A stretch of 64,000 nucleotides of DNA from Aurantiochytrium sp. KH105 (GCA_003116975.1 BGKB01000206.1:1-64000), one strand, 5' to 3'. Counted from the stretch's first letter, positions 48,693 through 59,880 are shown. Numbers and translations: made by a program. The notes: generated by a model from the letters alone, not told the origin.

Positions 48693-50141
48693 ATGCGCAC
48701 GCTCGCAGCACTGACGGTGGCGGCCGGCCTTGTGGCCACGGCCCAGAGCAAGGTCTCGTTCGAGATGTGCTCTGACGCCCTCAATGACTTTGGCATTGAG
48801 GACGTGATCCTCCCCGAGTTCGCCGTCGCCGGCGAAAAGATCGCCGTTGAACTCGTGCAGCGCCCCAACCGGGCCATCGGCAAGGGCCACGTGCGCGTCG
48901 AGGTCGACGTCGAGGGCGTCAAGGTTGCGCATGAGACGTACGAGCTCTGCGAGGTCGCCGAGTGCCACATGAGCGCCCACACCCTTGGCAAGAGCATGAT
49001 CTGGCTCAGCCTGCCCCAGGCCATGCCCGCCGGTTTTGAGACCAGCATCAAGGTTATTGTCAACGACCACAACGGCGCCCAGCTCTCGTGCATTGACGTG
49101 AGCGGCGTCCAGGTGCAAAAGCCCAGCAACAACGGCGGCAAGGTGCTCCGCGCCACGGCCGAGGGCGACAAGGAATTGAGCCTTTCGCGCAACGAGCTCG
49201 AGTTCCTCTTTGACAAGTGGGCTCGCGAGTTCGGCCACAAGTTCTCTGTCGCGGAGACGGTCAAGCACATGCGCACGTTTGCCGAGAACCTCGAGCAGAT
49301 TGCCCTCCACAACAAGGCTGGCCACTCGTTCACGCTCGGTCTCAACGAGTTTGCGCACCTTTCTCAGGAGGAGTTCGCCGCGACCCACTTTGGCTTCAAG
49401 GGCGGCGAGACCCCGGAGCTGACCGTGGACCGCGAGTTCTACCAGCTCGACGTCTCGACGGGCGCGCTCACGGATCTCCCGGAGGAGGTTGACTGGTCCA
49501 AGAAGGGCGCCGTGACCCCCGTCAAGAACCAGGGATCGTGCGGCAGCTGCTGGAGTTTCTCGACCACGGGTGCTCTCGAGGGTGCCTACTACCTCAAGAC
49601 CGGCAAGCTGGTGTCCTTTTCCGAGCAGGAGCTCGTGAACTGCGACCACGTCGACCAGGGCTGCAACGGTGGTCTCATGGACAACGCTTTCCGCTGGATC
49701 ATCGAGAACGGAGGTCTCTGCAGCGAGGAGGACTACCCTTACAAGTCGGGCTCGGGCTTTGCGCCGCGCACGTGCAAGGTCGACTCGTGCTCCACCGTTG
49801 AAGGCAGCGCCCCTCAGAGCTTTGTCGACGTCAAGCACTCGGAGATGAGCCTCGAGGAGGCCGTGGCGCAGCAGCCTGTCGCCATTGCTATTGAGGCGGA
49901 CCAGCTCGCGTTCCAGTTCTACCGCAAGGGTGTCCTCGTTGGCAGCTGCGGCTCGCGTCTCGACCATGGTGTCCTCGCGGTCGGCTACGGCACCTGGACC
50001 GACGGCAAGAAGTACTGGAAGGTCAAGAACTCGTGGGGTGGCACTTGGGGCATGAACGGCTACATTCTCATCCAGCGCGGAAAGCACGTGCGTGGCGGTG
50101 AGTGCGGCCTGCTCCTCAGTGCCTCGTACCCGGTGCTCTAA
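48693..50141 (+). CDS. ML-domain / papain-family (C1A) cysteine protease fusion
   Basis: A 482-residue secreted or lysosomal protease. The signal peptide is [19 protein letters not shown]. Residues ~20-150 resemble an MD-2-related lipid-recognition (ML/NPC2-like) domain: Cys near 26, [31 protein letters not shown], and a late Cys in [11 protein letters not shown]. Residues ~165-235 are an I29 inhibitor propeptide ([14 protein letters not shown]...[14 protein letters not shown]). The mature C1A domain has [10 protein letters not shown] (catalytic Cys286), [28 protein letters not shown] (His425) and [14 protein letters not shown] (Asn446), so it should be active. In animals ML and papain domains are separate proteins; I recall the fusion from oomycetes. 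Linking lipid binding to proteolysis is inference. No introns; strong GC3 bias suggests high expression. Confidence 0.9.
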   Translation: MRTLAALTVAAGLVATAQSKVSFEMCSDALNDFGIEDVILPEFAVAGEKIAVELVQRPNRAIGKGHVRVEVDVEGVKVAHETYELCEVAECHMSAHTLGKSMIWLSLPQAMPAGFETSIKVIVNDHNGAQLSCIDVSGVQVQKPSNNGGKVLRATAEGDKELSLSRNELEFLFDKWAREFGHKFSVAETVKHMRTFAENLEQIALHNKAGHSFTLGLNEFAHLSQEEFAATHFGFKGGETPELTVDREFYQLDVSTGALTDLPEEVDWSKKGAVTPVKNQGSCGSCWSFSTTGALEGAYYLKTGKLVSFSEQELVNCDHVDQGCNGGLMDNAFRWIIENGGLCSEEDYPYKSGSGFAPRTCKVDSCSTVEGSAPQSFVDVKHSEMSLEEAVAQQPVAIAIEADQLAFQFYRKGVLVGSCGSRLDHGVLAVGYGTWTDGKKYWKVKNSWGGTWGMNGYILIQRGKHVRGGECGLLLSASYPVL

Positions 50142-50644
50142 GTAGTTGAGTAGTGTATATCCTGGCGGTCTCGATTTGCAAAAACAACATGTATAGGCTG
50201 CTCATGCAGACAATCGTACTGCTTTATACGCATATGCGCTGTCAACCCTAGGGTGTCGGCGCCTCTTTTTGTGCATGCCTTGCTTGACCTGGCTGGTTGT
50301 AGTTCTTGAGGCACGAAAAAAGTATTTTTCTCACTATTTTTAGAACGATTGATTGAGACTTGAAACAGATGCGAAATTGAAAATCAAGCAGAGGAAGCTT
50401 TCGTCGTTTCTCCTCATTTCCCTTTCCGCGCGCGCTACTCTTTTGTTCCTTGTCTTGTACGAACGATTTTTTTCAGAATAGGCCTACATACCATGCGTTG
50501 AAAGGAAATTCACTCAAGTTTTGGATCGTCTTGCCGCTAGCTAGCATTCCGCGCGCAGAACGCACACTGACAGCAACATAACATACATTGGGAAGGATCG
50601 CTATCGCTCAGTTGCCGTCACAAGGGATGGGTTTATTGGCGGTG
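50142..50644. other. Convergent 3' intergenic region
   Basis: These 503 bases of moderate GC lie between the protease and ALKBH6 stops. T-rich tracts sit near 50325-50342 and 50466-50474. No gene supported. Confidence 0.4.
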
Positions 50645-51502
50645 TTACTTTGGACTTGGCGCAACGACTTCCGTCCGCATGGTGATAGAGACTCGCGTCG
50701 TGCGAGGAATGCGATCACCGACGCTAGCTTGTGCGGCTTCAATGTTTGCAACGTCTGCGCTGACGACCTCTTCAAGCAATGCAGGGACACTATGGAGAGC
50801 GTCCCTGTAGGCGTCTGCGGCAAAGACCACGAGACTTCTCGGTTGGAGAAGCAGCGTTGCCAGTTCACGAGCTTCACGCACGCCAATTTCGTCAGTGGGC
50901 AATCGTTCTGTAAAGCGGAAGGTAGCCGGGCTTCCCAGAGAGATACAAGCAACAAGGCTGTGATAGACGGGGCCATCGGTATGTCCGAGAATCCCCTGGC
51001 CCGGTTCGTACTCGTTGAGAAGCGCATGATTTGGACGCTGTGCAGGCGAAAAGATACCAGCTTGGACGAGGCTCGAGGCCAAGGTATCAAGCCAAGGTGG
51101 CATCTCGGGCTCGCGATAACATTGCAGACGACGAGAGCGAATATCTTTCCAGCTGGCTGCTTTGCTGTATGTTTGTTCAAGCATATCGTCATGCTCCTCT
51201 ACAGTGCAAAAGTTGGGAATGTACCAGACATCACGCAGGCCCGAGGCTGCGTGAACGCGAAAGGCCTCGAGACCATCTCGCGCTAGGACGGCACTTGTCG
51301 CGCCAGCTAGCACCGTATGCTTGAAAGGCGGAAAGTCTATTGGTACGGTCTCTGTTGGCTTTGGGTCGGCGGCGGCTCTCTCCTCTTTTGATTTGCTTGC
51401 AGGTGTCACTTCTACAGCGCGCTCGCTCACCTTGCTTGAGCCGGCAGCGGCGACAAGACCGGCTTTGCGTCTCTCCTCACGAAGCATGGCCATGAAGTCC
51501 AT
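50645..51502 (-). CDS. ALKBH6: ALKBH6-type 2-oxoglutarate/Fe(II) dioxygenase
   Basis: The ATG (complement of 51500-51502, MDFMAMLREERRKAG) gives 285 residues; codons further upstream in frame lack an ATG with family support. The N-terminal 90 residues are variable. The core follows ALKBH6: DVWYIPNFCTVEEHDDML, ASWKDIRSRRLQCY, MPPWLDTLASSL and the HxD pair in NEYEPGQGILGHTDGPVYH. ISLGSPATFRF, LLLQPRSLVVFAADAY and the distal iron His in DALHSVP come next, and RVSITMR supplies the 2-oxoglutarate Arg. The three metal ligands and Arg are intact, so catalysis is expected. The substrate of the ALKBH6 subfamily is poorly defined (tRNA/RNA methyl groups proposed). It lies in tandem upstream of nothing related; the neighbour is alanine aminotransferase. 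Confidence 0.9.
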   Translation of the reverse strand: MDFMAMLREERRKAGLVAAAGSSKVSERAVEVTPASKSKEERAAADPKPTETVPIDFPPFKHTVLAGATSAVLARDGLEAFRVHAASGLRDVWYIPNFCTVEEHDDMLEQTYSKAASWKDIRSRRLQCYREPEMPPWLDTLASSLVQAGIFSPAQRPNHALLNEYEPGQGILGHTDGPVYHSLVACISLGSPATFRFTERLPTDEIGVREARELATLLLQPRSLVVFAADAYRDALHSVPALLEEVVSADVANIEAAQASVGDRIPRTTRVSITMRTEVVAPSPK

Positions 51503-52003
51503 GGCGCCAAACACGCGCACGACGTTTTGCGCGTCGGGTGAAGAGTACCAGACGAGGCAAGCGCACGCGTGAGTGTGCTGTGCGCAAGAGATCCCGGGTC
51601 GCTTGAGCCGTTGTTGCTGTGGCTGCGCCAAAGTTTTGCTTCTTTTTGTTTTTGTTCTTGTTCTTGTTCTTCTTCTGATTCTTGGCAAAATGAGACTTGA
51701 CTTGCACCAGGTGCGAAAAAGGCAGGTCAGATTTCAAGCTTGACATCGACTGATGGCGGCACAACCTGAAAGAGTGGATGCTCAGCTCAATCAAGCCCAA
51801 GGAGAAGAACCAATAAAGTAAAAAGGAAAGAGCTTTCGTTCTTGTTTGTTTAGTTTGTTTGATAAATCAATCAGGCAGGTGTTAAAAAGACGGATCAAGG
51901 TGGCGAGAAAGAGCGCAATCCGCATCCTAGGCAGCAGTCGATCAGTCCCAGGCGCTTCATGCATTCATGTATCACTTAGAGAAGGCGGTCGCATTGCAAA
52001 ACC
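51503..52003. other. Region between two minus-strand genes
   Basis: These 501 bases hold the ALKBH6 promoter and the alanine aminotransferase 3' end. A TTGTTC/TTCTTG-type pyrimidine repeat is seen near 51640-51680. Nothing else is supported. Confidence 0.35.
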
Positions 52004-53638
52004 TTAGTTCTGCTTCGTGAGCTCGAGATGGTGCTCGCGGAAACGATGCATGGCATTCTCAAGGGAGTCCTCGTCAGGAAGAATGGTGAGACGAAGGTGG
52101 AAAGTGCCGTCGACCTGGTTGAAGCCGCTGCCAGGAACAGCGCAGATGCCAGTGTTGCGAAGGAGAGACAGCGCGTAGGCAGTATCGGGAGCCTTGCCTT
52201 CGCGACGCGCATTTTCTACAAATTCGGCAGGGAGCTCAATGGAGGGGAAAGCGTACATGGCGCCGCTCAGAGGCTGGCAAGAAACACCGGGGATGTCGTT
52301 AAGGAAGCGCTCCATCATGAGAGCCTTCTTTTGCATGCTGCCGAGAATCGCGTCGCGCTCGTTAAAGAATGCGTCCCGCGAGGGGCCGGGGGCAGGAGGG
52401 CGTACCATGAGGTCGGTCATGACCTGGCCGTCAGTGTTGGAGCAGAGACCTGATGAGGCAAGCTTGACAATCTGCGCGTGCACGTCCTCATCAAAGTTGC
52501 ACAGCTCCATGTAGCCGCCACGGCGACCGCATTCGCCAATGAAGCCCTTGCTCGTAGAGTGGAAGGATGCGAGTTCAATGGGAAGGCCGAGATCCTCGAC
52601 CACAGACTTTACAGAGATGAAGGGGCGGTCCTCGGTGTAAATGTTCTCCTGGTACACCTCATCAGCGAGGAGGACAAGCTTGTTCTTGTAGCAGAATCGC
52701 ACAACGTTGCAGAGGTCGTCGTACGAAAGCACGCTGCCGGTGGGGTTACCGGGGTTGATGAGCACCATTGCGCGGGGCTCGTTGCCCTTGGCAACAGAGT
52801 CCTCGTAGGTCCGGTTGAGTTCCTCCGTGGTAAGTGCCCACTGCTTGCTCTCGTCGAGGTAGTAACCCTCGGCCTGGCCATTAAAGAGCGCAATGAGCGC
52901 AGAGTAGATGGGGTACTGGGGTACTGGTGTGAGGATGGCGTGTGATGGATCGGCAATGAGGGCAGTGAGGAGCATCTGAATGCCAGAAGATGCGCCGTTT
53001 GTGAGAAAGATGTTGTCCGGATCACACGGGTAGCCGTCGCGGTCCTCGATGAACTGTGCGACGTTCTTGCGGACAAGCTCCGTACCCTGGCTGTCCGTGT
53101 ATGCGCCAGAGCCTCCGGGCATGTTGGCAACGAGTTCTTCTGCGCGTTCAATTTCAGCCTCGGTGAAGAGCTTGCTGAGGTTCTCGCGATGCTCAGGGGC
53201 AAGAAGACTCGGGCTGTCGACGAGTGCGAGGACTTGGCGGTAAAAGGTGATGGGCGGGGTGCCTACTGCCTGAGGGTTGCCAATGTTGCAGAGGAGAACC
53301 TTGTCAAACGGGTACTTTTTGGAGCCCTGGCTGAGCTCCTTTTGGATCTTGCCTGCGGCGATGGGGACTTCTCCGCGAACGGCGTACTCCATCTTACGGA
53401 GGTGCTCGTTCATGGTGTCGAGACGAAGTGTCGGGTTGGCGACGGCGTGCGCCTTGGTCGCGGCGGCGGCGAAGGAGCTGGCGGGCGCCACGTTTCCGGG
53501 GCGACGCGCCTTGCCAAGGGTCTGGACCGGGCTTGCGCCAGGTCCCTGGGTCCGCGTTGCGAAGCGTCTGGCGGCGTTGCGCGCGAGGCCCGCGCGCTCT
53601 CGCCTTCCGGCCACCCGCATGGTCCAGACGGCGGTCAT
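52004..53638 (-). CDS. GPT: Alanine aminotransferase (GPT/ALT), mitochondrial
   Basis: The ATG (complement of 53636-53638) gives 544 residues with a typical mitochondrial presequence (MRVAGRRERAGLARNAARRFATRTQ). A fold-type I PLP aminotransferase follows: MEYAVRGEVPIAAGKIQKEL, LLCNIGNPQAVGTPPITFYRQ, GAYTDSQGTELVRK, FLTNGASSGIQMLLTALI, VLINPGNPTGSVLSYDD, ADEVYQENIY, and the PLP-binding lysine (about 364) in STSKGFIGECGRRGGY. These are the marks of ALT rather than aspartate aminotransferase. The reaction interconverts alanine and 2-oxoglutarate with pyruvate and glutamate. No introns. The upstream 5.8 kb to histone H3 holds two close CACTTGCGC elements near 54221-54251. Confidence 0.95.
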   Translation of the reverse strand: MTAVWTMRVAGRRERAGLARNAARRFATRTQGPGASPVQTLGKARRPGNVAPASSFAAAATKAHAVANPTLRLDTMNEHLRKMEYAVRGEVPIAAGKIQKELSQGSKKYPFDKVLLCNIGNPQAVGTPPITFYRQVLALVDSPSLLAPEHRENLSKLFTEAEIERAEELVANMPGGSGAYTDSQGTELVRKNVAQFIEDRDGYPCDPDNIFLTNGASSGIQMLLTALIADPSHAILTPVPQYPIYSALIALFNGQAEGYYLDESKQWALTTEELNRTYEDSVAKGNEPRAMVLINPGNPTGSVLSYDDLCNVVRFCYKNKLVLLADEVYQENIYTEDRPFISVKSVVEDLGLPIELASFHSTSKGFIGECGRRGGYMELCNFDEDVHAQIVKLASSGLCSNTDGQVMTDLMVRPPAPGPSRDAFFNERDAILGSMQKKALMMERFLNDIPGVSCQPLSGAMYAFPSIELPAEFVENARREGKAPDTAYALSLLRNTGICAVPGSGFNQVDGTFHLRLTILPDEDSLENAMHRFREHHLELTKQN

Positions 53639-53966
53639 TCTCGCTTCGCTTCGCGTCGCTCTTTAGCTTTCTTCTCCTCGCTGGCTTGCAGGCTTGCTTG
53701 CCCGCCTGCTCGTCCGCTCGCTCGCTCGCTTCGCTGCTGCTTTGCTGCTGCCGCTGGCGGCTTCCTGGCTCAGGGGCTTCCTCCTGGCGCTGGCGAGGCC
53801 CGTCCGTGAGCGTCTGGGAGGCGTTTGAAACCCAATCACCCGCGGACTTTCCTCTCTCCCGCGCAGAACTCGCTGGTTTTCCTCGCGCACGCGCGTAGGT
53901 GCGTGCGTGCGTGCGTGCGTGCGTACGTCTGCGCTCCTCGGCTCGCTCTTCGGTCGCGGCTGCTTG

Positions 53967-54000
53967 CTCGCTCGCTCGCTCGCTCGCTCGCTCGCGCGGG
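53967..54000 (+). repeat. (GCTC)n tetranucleotide repeat
   Basis: About eight GCTC units upstream of the alanine aminotransferase gene; a GTGC tetramer patch lies 60 bases to the left. Confidence 0.85.
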
Positions 54001-54121
54001 GCCGGGCTCGCGAGGGATTCGGGGTCGCCGTTCGGGGTCTGGCGAGGCCCGGGCCGGGGAGCTCCCCCTGCTTGAGCGTGCTTTCGCTTCCTTCCTTCCT
54101 TCCCTGCTTCTTCCCTTCTCC

Positions 54122-54122
54122 T

Positions 54123-54161
<39 letters not shown>
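54122..54161 (+). repeat. (CTTT)n tetranucleotide repeat, about 10 units
   Basis: Uninterrupted TTCT/CTTT units over 40 bases, non-coding. Confidence 0.92.
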
Positions 54162-54212
54162 CGCTGCTCGCGGAGCGTTCCTGCGCCGCCTCTCCTGGAC
54201 GCTCTGCGGGCG

Positions 54213-54251
54213 CCATTCCGCACTTGCGCGAAGGCCATTCTGCACTTGCGC
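54213..54251 (+). promoter_or_regulatory. Paired CCATTCYGCACTTGCGC element
   Basis: GCCATTCCGCACTTGCGCG is followed within 22 bases by GCCATTCTGCACTTGCGCG. The nine-base core CACTTGCGC recurs at five more non-coding places in the window (see findings). The location, 580-610 bases upstream of the alanine aminotransferase start, and the repetition suggest a protein-binding site; this is inference. Confidence 0.35.
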
Positions 54252-55876
54252 GCGCGCGCTGCAAGCGCGGAATGCGCCTCGGGTGCCGGCCGCCTTAGCT
54301 CAGTGGCCGGCCGTTTGCTCCACTTGCAGGGGCCGCGCGCAAGTCGGGATAAGAAAGGAAAGAAGGAAAGACGGAAACAGGAAGGAAGTAGCAAGTCCAT
54401 TCTTGGCTGCGAGTCCCTCGCGCCCATTCCCTTCCCCCCTTCCCTCCCTCCCTCTCCCCGAATCTCTCGCGCCCGCCCGCCCGCCCGCCAGCCGGCCGGC
54501 CGGCCGGCCAGCACGCGCTCGCCCGCCGCGCCTTCTCATGCCTGCCTGCGCCGCGGCGACGCCCGGGCGCGGCCAAGTCGAACAATGCGAAGACCGCCGC
54601 GACGTGCCTGTTTCCTCTGCGCGAGGAATGAGAAATTCCTGCTGGCTGGACTTTACCTGCCTAGTAGTATTCCGCAGAGTGGGGGAGTCAGCGGCCACCC
54701 ACGGCACTGCCGACTTGGGACGAATTCTCGACCTCGCCTCGTTCATGGCGGACAAACACGAGCTGCGGCATCTGCAGATGGCCGGCCGCCGGCCGCACGT
54801 CGACAAGCAGTTGCAGATGCAATGCGACGAGATTAGATGCGATGCGCGATGCGAGCCTCTTGGCGCGCCGAGCCGGGGCGCGAGGATATGTGACTCGGGG
54901 CGGCAAGTATGGGAGGGAAATGGAGGTCAGGAATGAGCGCTTTTGTGGCGCCAAGACCTTCAAAGGACCGGTGACAGACACTGCTACGCATGATCGATCC
55001 CGGCAGGTGCAGGTGCAGCACGCCAGCGGCTCGAGCGGGCAGAGGCAGTGACTGGCCGTCGCGCGGGAGCGGCAGCGGCTCGCGCCGTTCGCCGACTCTT
55101 GCCGTGGACCCGGAACCGAATGTACGAGAGTAACGGGTGCCGCCGCCATGACAGCCAGCGCAATAAAATCGAATGGTGCTAGTATCTACGCTTCCAAAGA
55201 GGGAATTCTTCACTTGCGCGAAGAGTTCTTAAATTGTGCCGTGAATCCGCTGCCACGGGCGATGAACTTACCATGCTTGGCTGGCTGATTGGTTGCCTGA
55301 TTATACCAAGAAGAGGCCAGTCGGCAGGCGAGGGCGATGCCAAGATCTGCAGCAACAAGCTGCAGCTCCAAATTGTCCAGGTAGGGGAGAAAACGGACGG
55401 TACGTGTGCCCTCTCTCGGCATCGAATCTCGGCAATAGGTAAGCGAGCGAGCAACTGCTCTCGATTCGAACACCCACCCACTTTACTTTTCTAGGTGCAC
55501 GAGGCCTCGTTCCTCGAACGAAGCCGCTCGCCCGCGAACGAACCAGCATTCTGGCTACTGACGCACCATGCTCACGCACGTCTTGGCGACGAGCACATTT
55601 GCCACGGCCACTCACCATTGATTGTAAAATCAACTCGTGTGCGTCTGAGCCAAAATTGCCCCTCGAGGTATGGTAGTTCCCGACTTTTGCGGAAAATGGA
55701 CCAACGATTCGCTTCGAACAATGTAGGTAGGAGCGCTTCTGCTTGATAGAGGCAAATGGCCCGGTCACGGTCACCAGCAAAGCGAGACGCACACTTGCAA
55801 TGTGAATTTCGATAGCGAGCAATCATCCGACAATGCTCGCTCGCCATCCAAAGCCGTAGAGAAAAGCAGAGAACGG

Positions 55877-55946
55877 GCCAAAGGTCGAAGAATTGAATGG
55901 CCTCCAATCGAGCCAAAGGTCGAAGAATTGAATGGCCTCCAATCGA
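55877..55946 (+). repeat. Exact tandem duplication of a 35-bp unit
   Basis: Bases 55877-55911 are repeated without change at 55912-55946 (unit starts GCCAAAGGTCGAAG and ends CTCCAATCGA), followed by the first four bases of a third copy. It lies in the lower-GC island. Confidence 0.95.
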
Positions 55947-56199
55947 GCCAACGCGGCTGATCCTGCCGTGAAGCAAAAGCGCAGAGCCAACCAAGCTTTG
56001 CCGAACTTGTAGCAAGCAGTATATAACAAGGCAGCAAGACCCCAGTCGAAGAGCTGTGAAATGCTGAAATGTACGATGGGAAAGCTTTGAAGTGCGAGAG
56101 AAAACTGTGTTCCTTGGTTTAAAGACGAGCACTTCCTTTTTAACAGTAAAACAGCTTTTGGGGGGATGAGCCGATTGCAGGTTGCGCTCTATCTTCTAG

Positions 56200-57100
56200 G
56201 CTATCGAGCATCACGATGCTCGTGCTCTTTCTCCGAGGTCGCTTGTCCTCGGTACGTTGAAGGTTGAGTTTCGAAGCGCTGATTGACCAGGGCGCCTCGA
56301 GCTGCGAAGCATCACGTTGCTCGTGCTATTTCTTCAACATCGCTTGATGGCATAGCGGCCAAAGACACGGCAGTCGAGCTGCAAAACACCATGCTGCTTG
56401 TTCTCTCTCTCCGAGGTCGCTCAGTGTCATCGTGCCAAGAATGAGCTTCGAAGCGTTTTGATTAATTGTCGGGGCGCCTTTGATCTGCAAAACACCACAT
56501 TGCTTGTGCTCTTTCTTTGAGGTCGCTTGTTTTCAGTACGCTGAGGTCTCGTCTCGGCGCCGATGGATGGGTGCACCCCCGAGCGGTAAGGCATCGCATT
56601 GCTTGCGCTCTTTTTTCGGCCAGCGTTTATTTACGGGGCGCCTTTGATCTGCAAAACATCACATTACTTGTGCTCTTCTCTGAGGTCGCTTGCTTTCAGT
56701 ACGCTGAGGTCGAGTCTCCAAGCGTCGATTGATGGGTGCACCCCCGAGCTGTAAGGCATCGCATTGCTTACACTCTCTCTTCGTCATTGCTTGATGGCAA
56801 GGCAGTAAAAGACACAGCAGTTGAGCTGCAAAACATCAAACTTCTTTTTGTTGTTTTTCGGAACTACATGATGTCGCCGCAACGCACCGCGTCAACATTC
56901 AAGTCGCAAAGAATCACCTTGCACATGCTCTCCCGGGTTAAATCATCGCACACTGTTCCAAATGTGGCTCAGATCACTATTTGATTGGTGCGCCTCCGAG
57001 TTACAGGGCGTCTGATCGCTCGAGCGCTTCGGCATACCTCGATGGCACAGTAACCAAAAGCGCCGACATTAAAGCTTCAAAGCATCACATTGCACGAGCT
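56200..57100 (+). repeat. Diverged tandem array, about ten units of 66-104 bp
   Basis: A core resembling GCAAARCATCACATTGCTTG recurs near 56208, 56308, 56386, 56490, 56589, 56656, 56755, 56831, 56910 and 57078. Longer units continue with CTCTTTCT.CGAGGTCGCTTG, TTTCAGTACGCTGAGGTC and GATGGGTGCACCCCCGAG; shorter ones with CTTGATGGCA..GCGG..AAAGACACRGCAGT. Segments 56477-56611 and 56641-56775 are highly similar, at a 164-bp period. No frame stays open through several units, so it is not coding now. Origin unknown: satellite-like DNA or an eroded repeat-protein gene. Confidence 0.7.
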
Positions 57101-58684
57101 TTTCTATGTTACCTATTCTCACCCAATCGAGGACTTCGTTCAAATCGTCGATTAACTGCAGTGCTTTGGAGGAGGAAAGCACCACATTGATCGCACTCTT
57201 CGACATTTGATGTTTCTTGATGCCAACGTTGTTTCTAGAGCTGATTGCGACTTCGACCTTGAGCAAAAGAGATTGAACCATCACCAAGATGTAAACCGAT
57301 GTCGAAAGGAAGCAGGAGGTTAAGTTCACGCGACGCAAGTTAAATTTTAAGCGGAGAAACATCACGCCGCATACGATATCAGTGTAGACCGACGAGCAGC
57401 TTCGTGCTGAGTAGAAATCCGACAAGAAGCCTTAGTATCAATGCTGGGATGCATGAGACAGAAAGATGTAAAGTCGTCGGATTCGTCCAACGTTTTTGAG
57501 CTTTCTCAGAGTCTTGAGTACCGAATGCATTCTCTTTCGGCTTGAGATTGCGGCGTGACATGCAGAGTTTCATCCTCTCGATGCAGAGGTAGGAACACTG
57601 ATGCATAGCTCAGCAGGGTGACAACCGTCGACGCGGAGAGAGACAGTCGTGGCCAGATTTCTATTGCCCCGATCGCCTGTGTCTTTCATCGCAAGCAAGC
57701 TAGCCTCTTTGAACACATTCGCGCGCGTCCAGACAATTTCTCGATATGTCATGATATGGCTGGTTCTTCTTCATCAGCTTTAGCTTTTCGTGACCTTCCA
57801 GCTTGGGCAAGTTGCTGCACAGCCTTGACGTCCCCTTGAGCTAAACTTGCCATCTACTCCTCTTTCTCCATCGCTATCGCAAGAACGCCATGAGAAAACA
57901 GGTGTACGCAAGAAGTTTCCATCTATAGCTGCCTACCTTACGTAGTCACTTCCGTATCGAGCTTGAAACTCTGATTTTAAGGTGCAACCTTTCCTCCGAA
58001 CATCACGATTTCTCCCACACATGCGCCGCAATCAGAATTTTTTTCCCTTCCCCTCTCTCCCCATGATGCGGCCAGTCCCTTTTTCCTCTTCTTCACCACA
58101 GTCGCCACGTCAAGCCCCCCCAACGCTGTTTCCCGCACTCTGCGCTCCATACCCTTATTCCCCTTGCTTCCCGCCCCCGCAGCGTTCGTCGCGTCGCCTC
58201 ACCGCCTCAGTCCAGCCGCCCACACCCCCCTTTTCCTCGCCTCCTTTCACCACCCCAGTCCCTGTGTATCCGTCTCCCCAGCGGCTCGGGGCCCCCTCAA
58301 TTATGCACGGGGTCCGCCCACACCGGCGCCTTCGCTCCCCCCTCCGATGCTCGCTGCGGGGAGCGTCCAGGCCAAGAAGCCAGAGCGCGGGCACCCACAG
58401 TAGCCGCTGCCTCCGGAGCTAGCTAGCTTTCCGCAGCCCCGACTTGGAAGCAGCGGCAGCGCGGCGCGGCGCCGGGGAAAAGCAGGGCGGCGAAGGCGAG
58501 GCGCGAGCAAGCAGAGCCAGGGGGGCGCGGAAAAGGAAGCGAGAGAAAGCAGGCTCGGGCCGCGCGCGCGCCGCAGAAGCCGCCCTCTCTGCGCGAAAAG
58601 AGGCGGGGAAAGGGCGGCCGGGGCGGCCTCGGTCGGCGCAGGCGAGAGAGAGGAGGCCGCTGGCTGGCCGGCGTCCGTTCGTTG

Positions 58685-58780
58685 AAAGGAGGGAGCAGGG
58701 GAGGGAAAGGGGAGGGAAAAAGGAGGGAGGGGAGGAAAGGGAGGGAGGAGGGAAGGGGAGGGAGGGAGGGAAAAAGCAAA
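58685..58780 (+). repeat. Polypurine (GGGA/GAGG) tract with G-quadruplex potential
   Basis: Almost all of about 96 bases on the plus strand are G or A, with many GGG and GGGG runs (GAGGGAAAGGGGAGGG and similar). It lies about 0.7 kb upstream of histone H3. Such tracts can form triplex or G-quadruplex structures; whether this one does is untested. Confidence 0.8.
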
Positions 58781-59400
58781 ACCGGCGGCCAGCAGAACGG
58801 CAACAGAGGAGGGAAGGTAGGTGCAGGCCGACGCGTGAGGCGCCGCACGCGAGCAGGAGACGCCGCGCGGGGAGGCGTCGCGCGCGGGCGCGAGGGCGGG
58901 CGCCGCGCGGGGAGGCGAGGCGAGGCGAGGCGAGGCGAGAGGCGCTGCTGGCTGCGCGCGCGCGCGAAAGAGCGCGAAAGAGCGCGAAAGAGAGGCGGAG
59001 GTGGCGATGACGGCGTGAAAATGCGGCGACGACGACACGAAAAGGAAAAGAAGGAAAGCAAGGGGAAAAGGAAAACGCGGGCGGAGAGCGCGCGCCGCCC
59101 GCCGGGTGCCGGCGCAGCGCCGGCGTCCACTCGCACGTTCCTGCGCGCGCGCGCGCGCAGGCGCAGGCGCGAAACCTCTGCTTGCGTGTCCGTCGGTCGA
59201 AGTCGGTCGAAAGCGGGTGCGGCCTCGCCGCGGCGTGCGCCGGCGTTCTGAACGCGTTCCGTTGCGTGAGCCAGAGCGAGAGCGCCTCGTTATCATTAGA
59301 GGCAGACAAAGAGACAGAGAGAGTGGAGGGAAGGGGGAGAACTCGAGAGCGGGATGAGATTGGAGACGAAGAGCGTGGACGAGATGACTGACAGTGCTAG

Positions 59401-59880
<480 letters not shown>

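Noticed and set aside
54288-54360. TTAGCTCAGTGG resembling a tRNA A box
   Set aside because: No matching D-stem partner, anticodon arm or T arm follows at the right spacing.
55430-55500. GTTCGAATC on the minus strand resembling a tRNA B box
   Set aside because: The flanking bases do not form a T stem, and no A box or acceptor stem is present.
55950-55985. CTGATCCTGCCGTGAAG resembling the start of 18S rRNA
   Set aside because: Only about 12 bases match, with no continuation; chance similarity.
55572-56132. A 186-codon minus-strand frame in the low-GC island
   Set aside because: Starts inside no recognisable context, spans the 35-bp duplication, and has no domain pattern.
56200-57100. Array interpreted as a mobile element
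   Set aside because: No terminal repeats, target-site duplication or transposase- or polymerase-like frame was found; only tandem internal similarity is visible.
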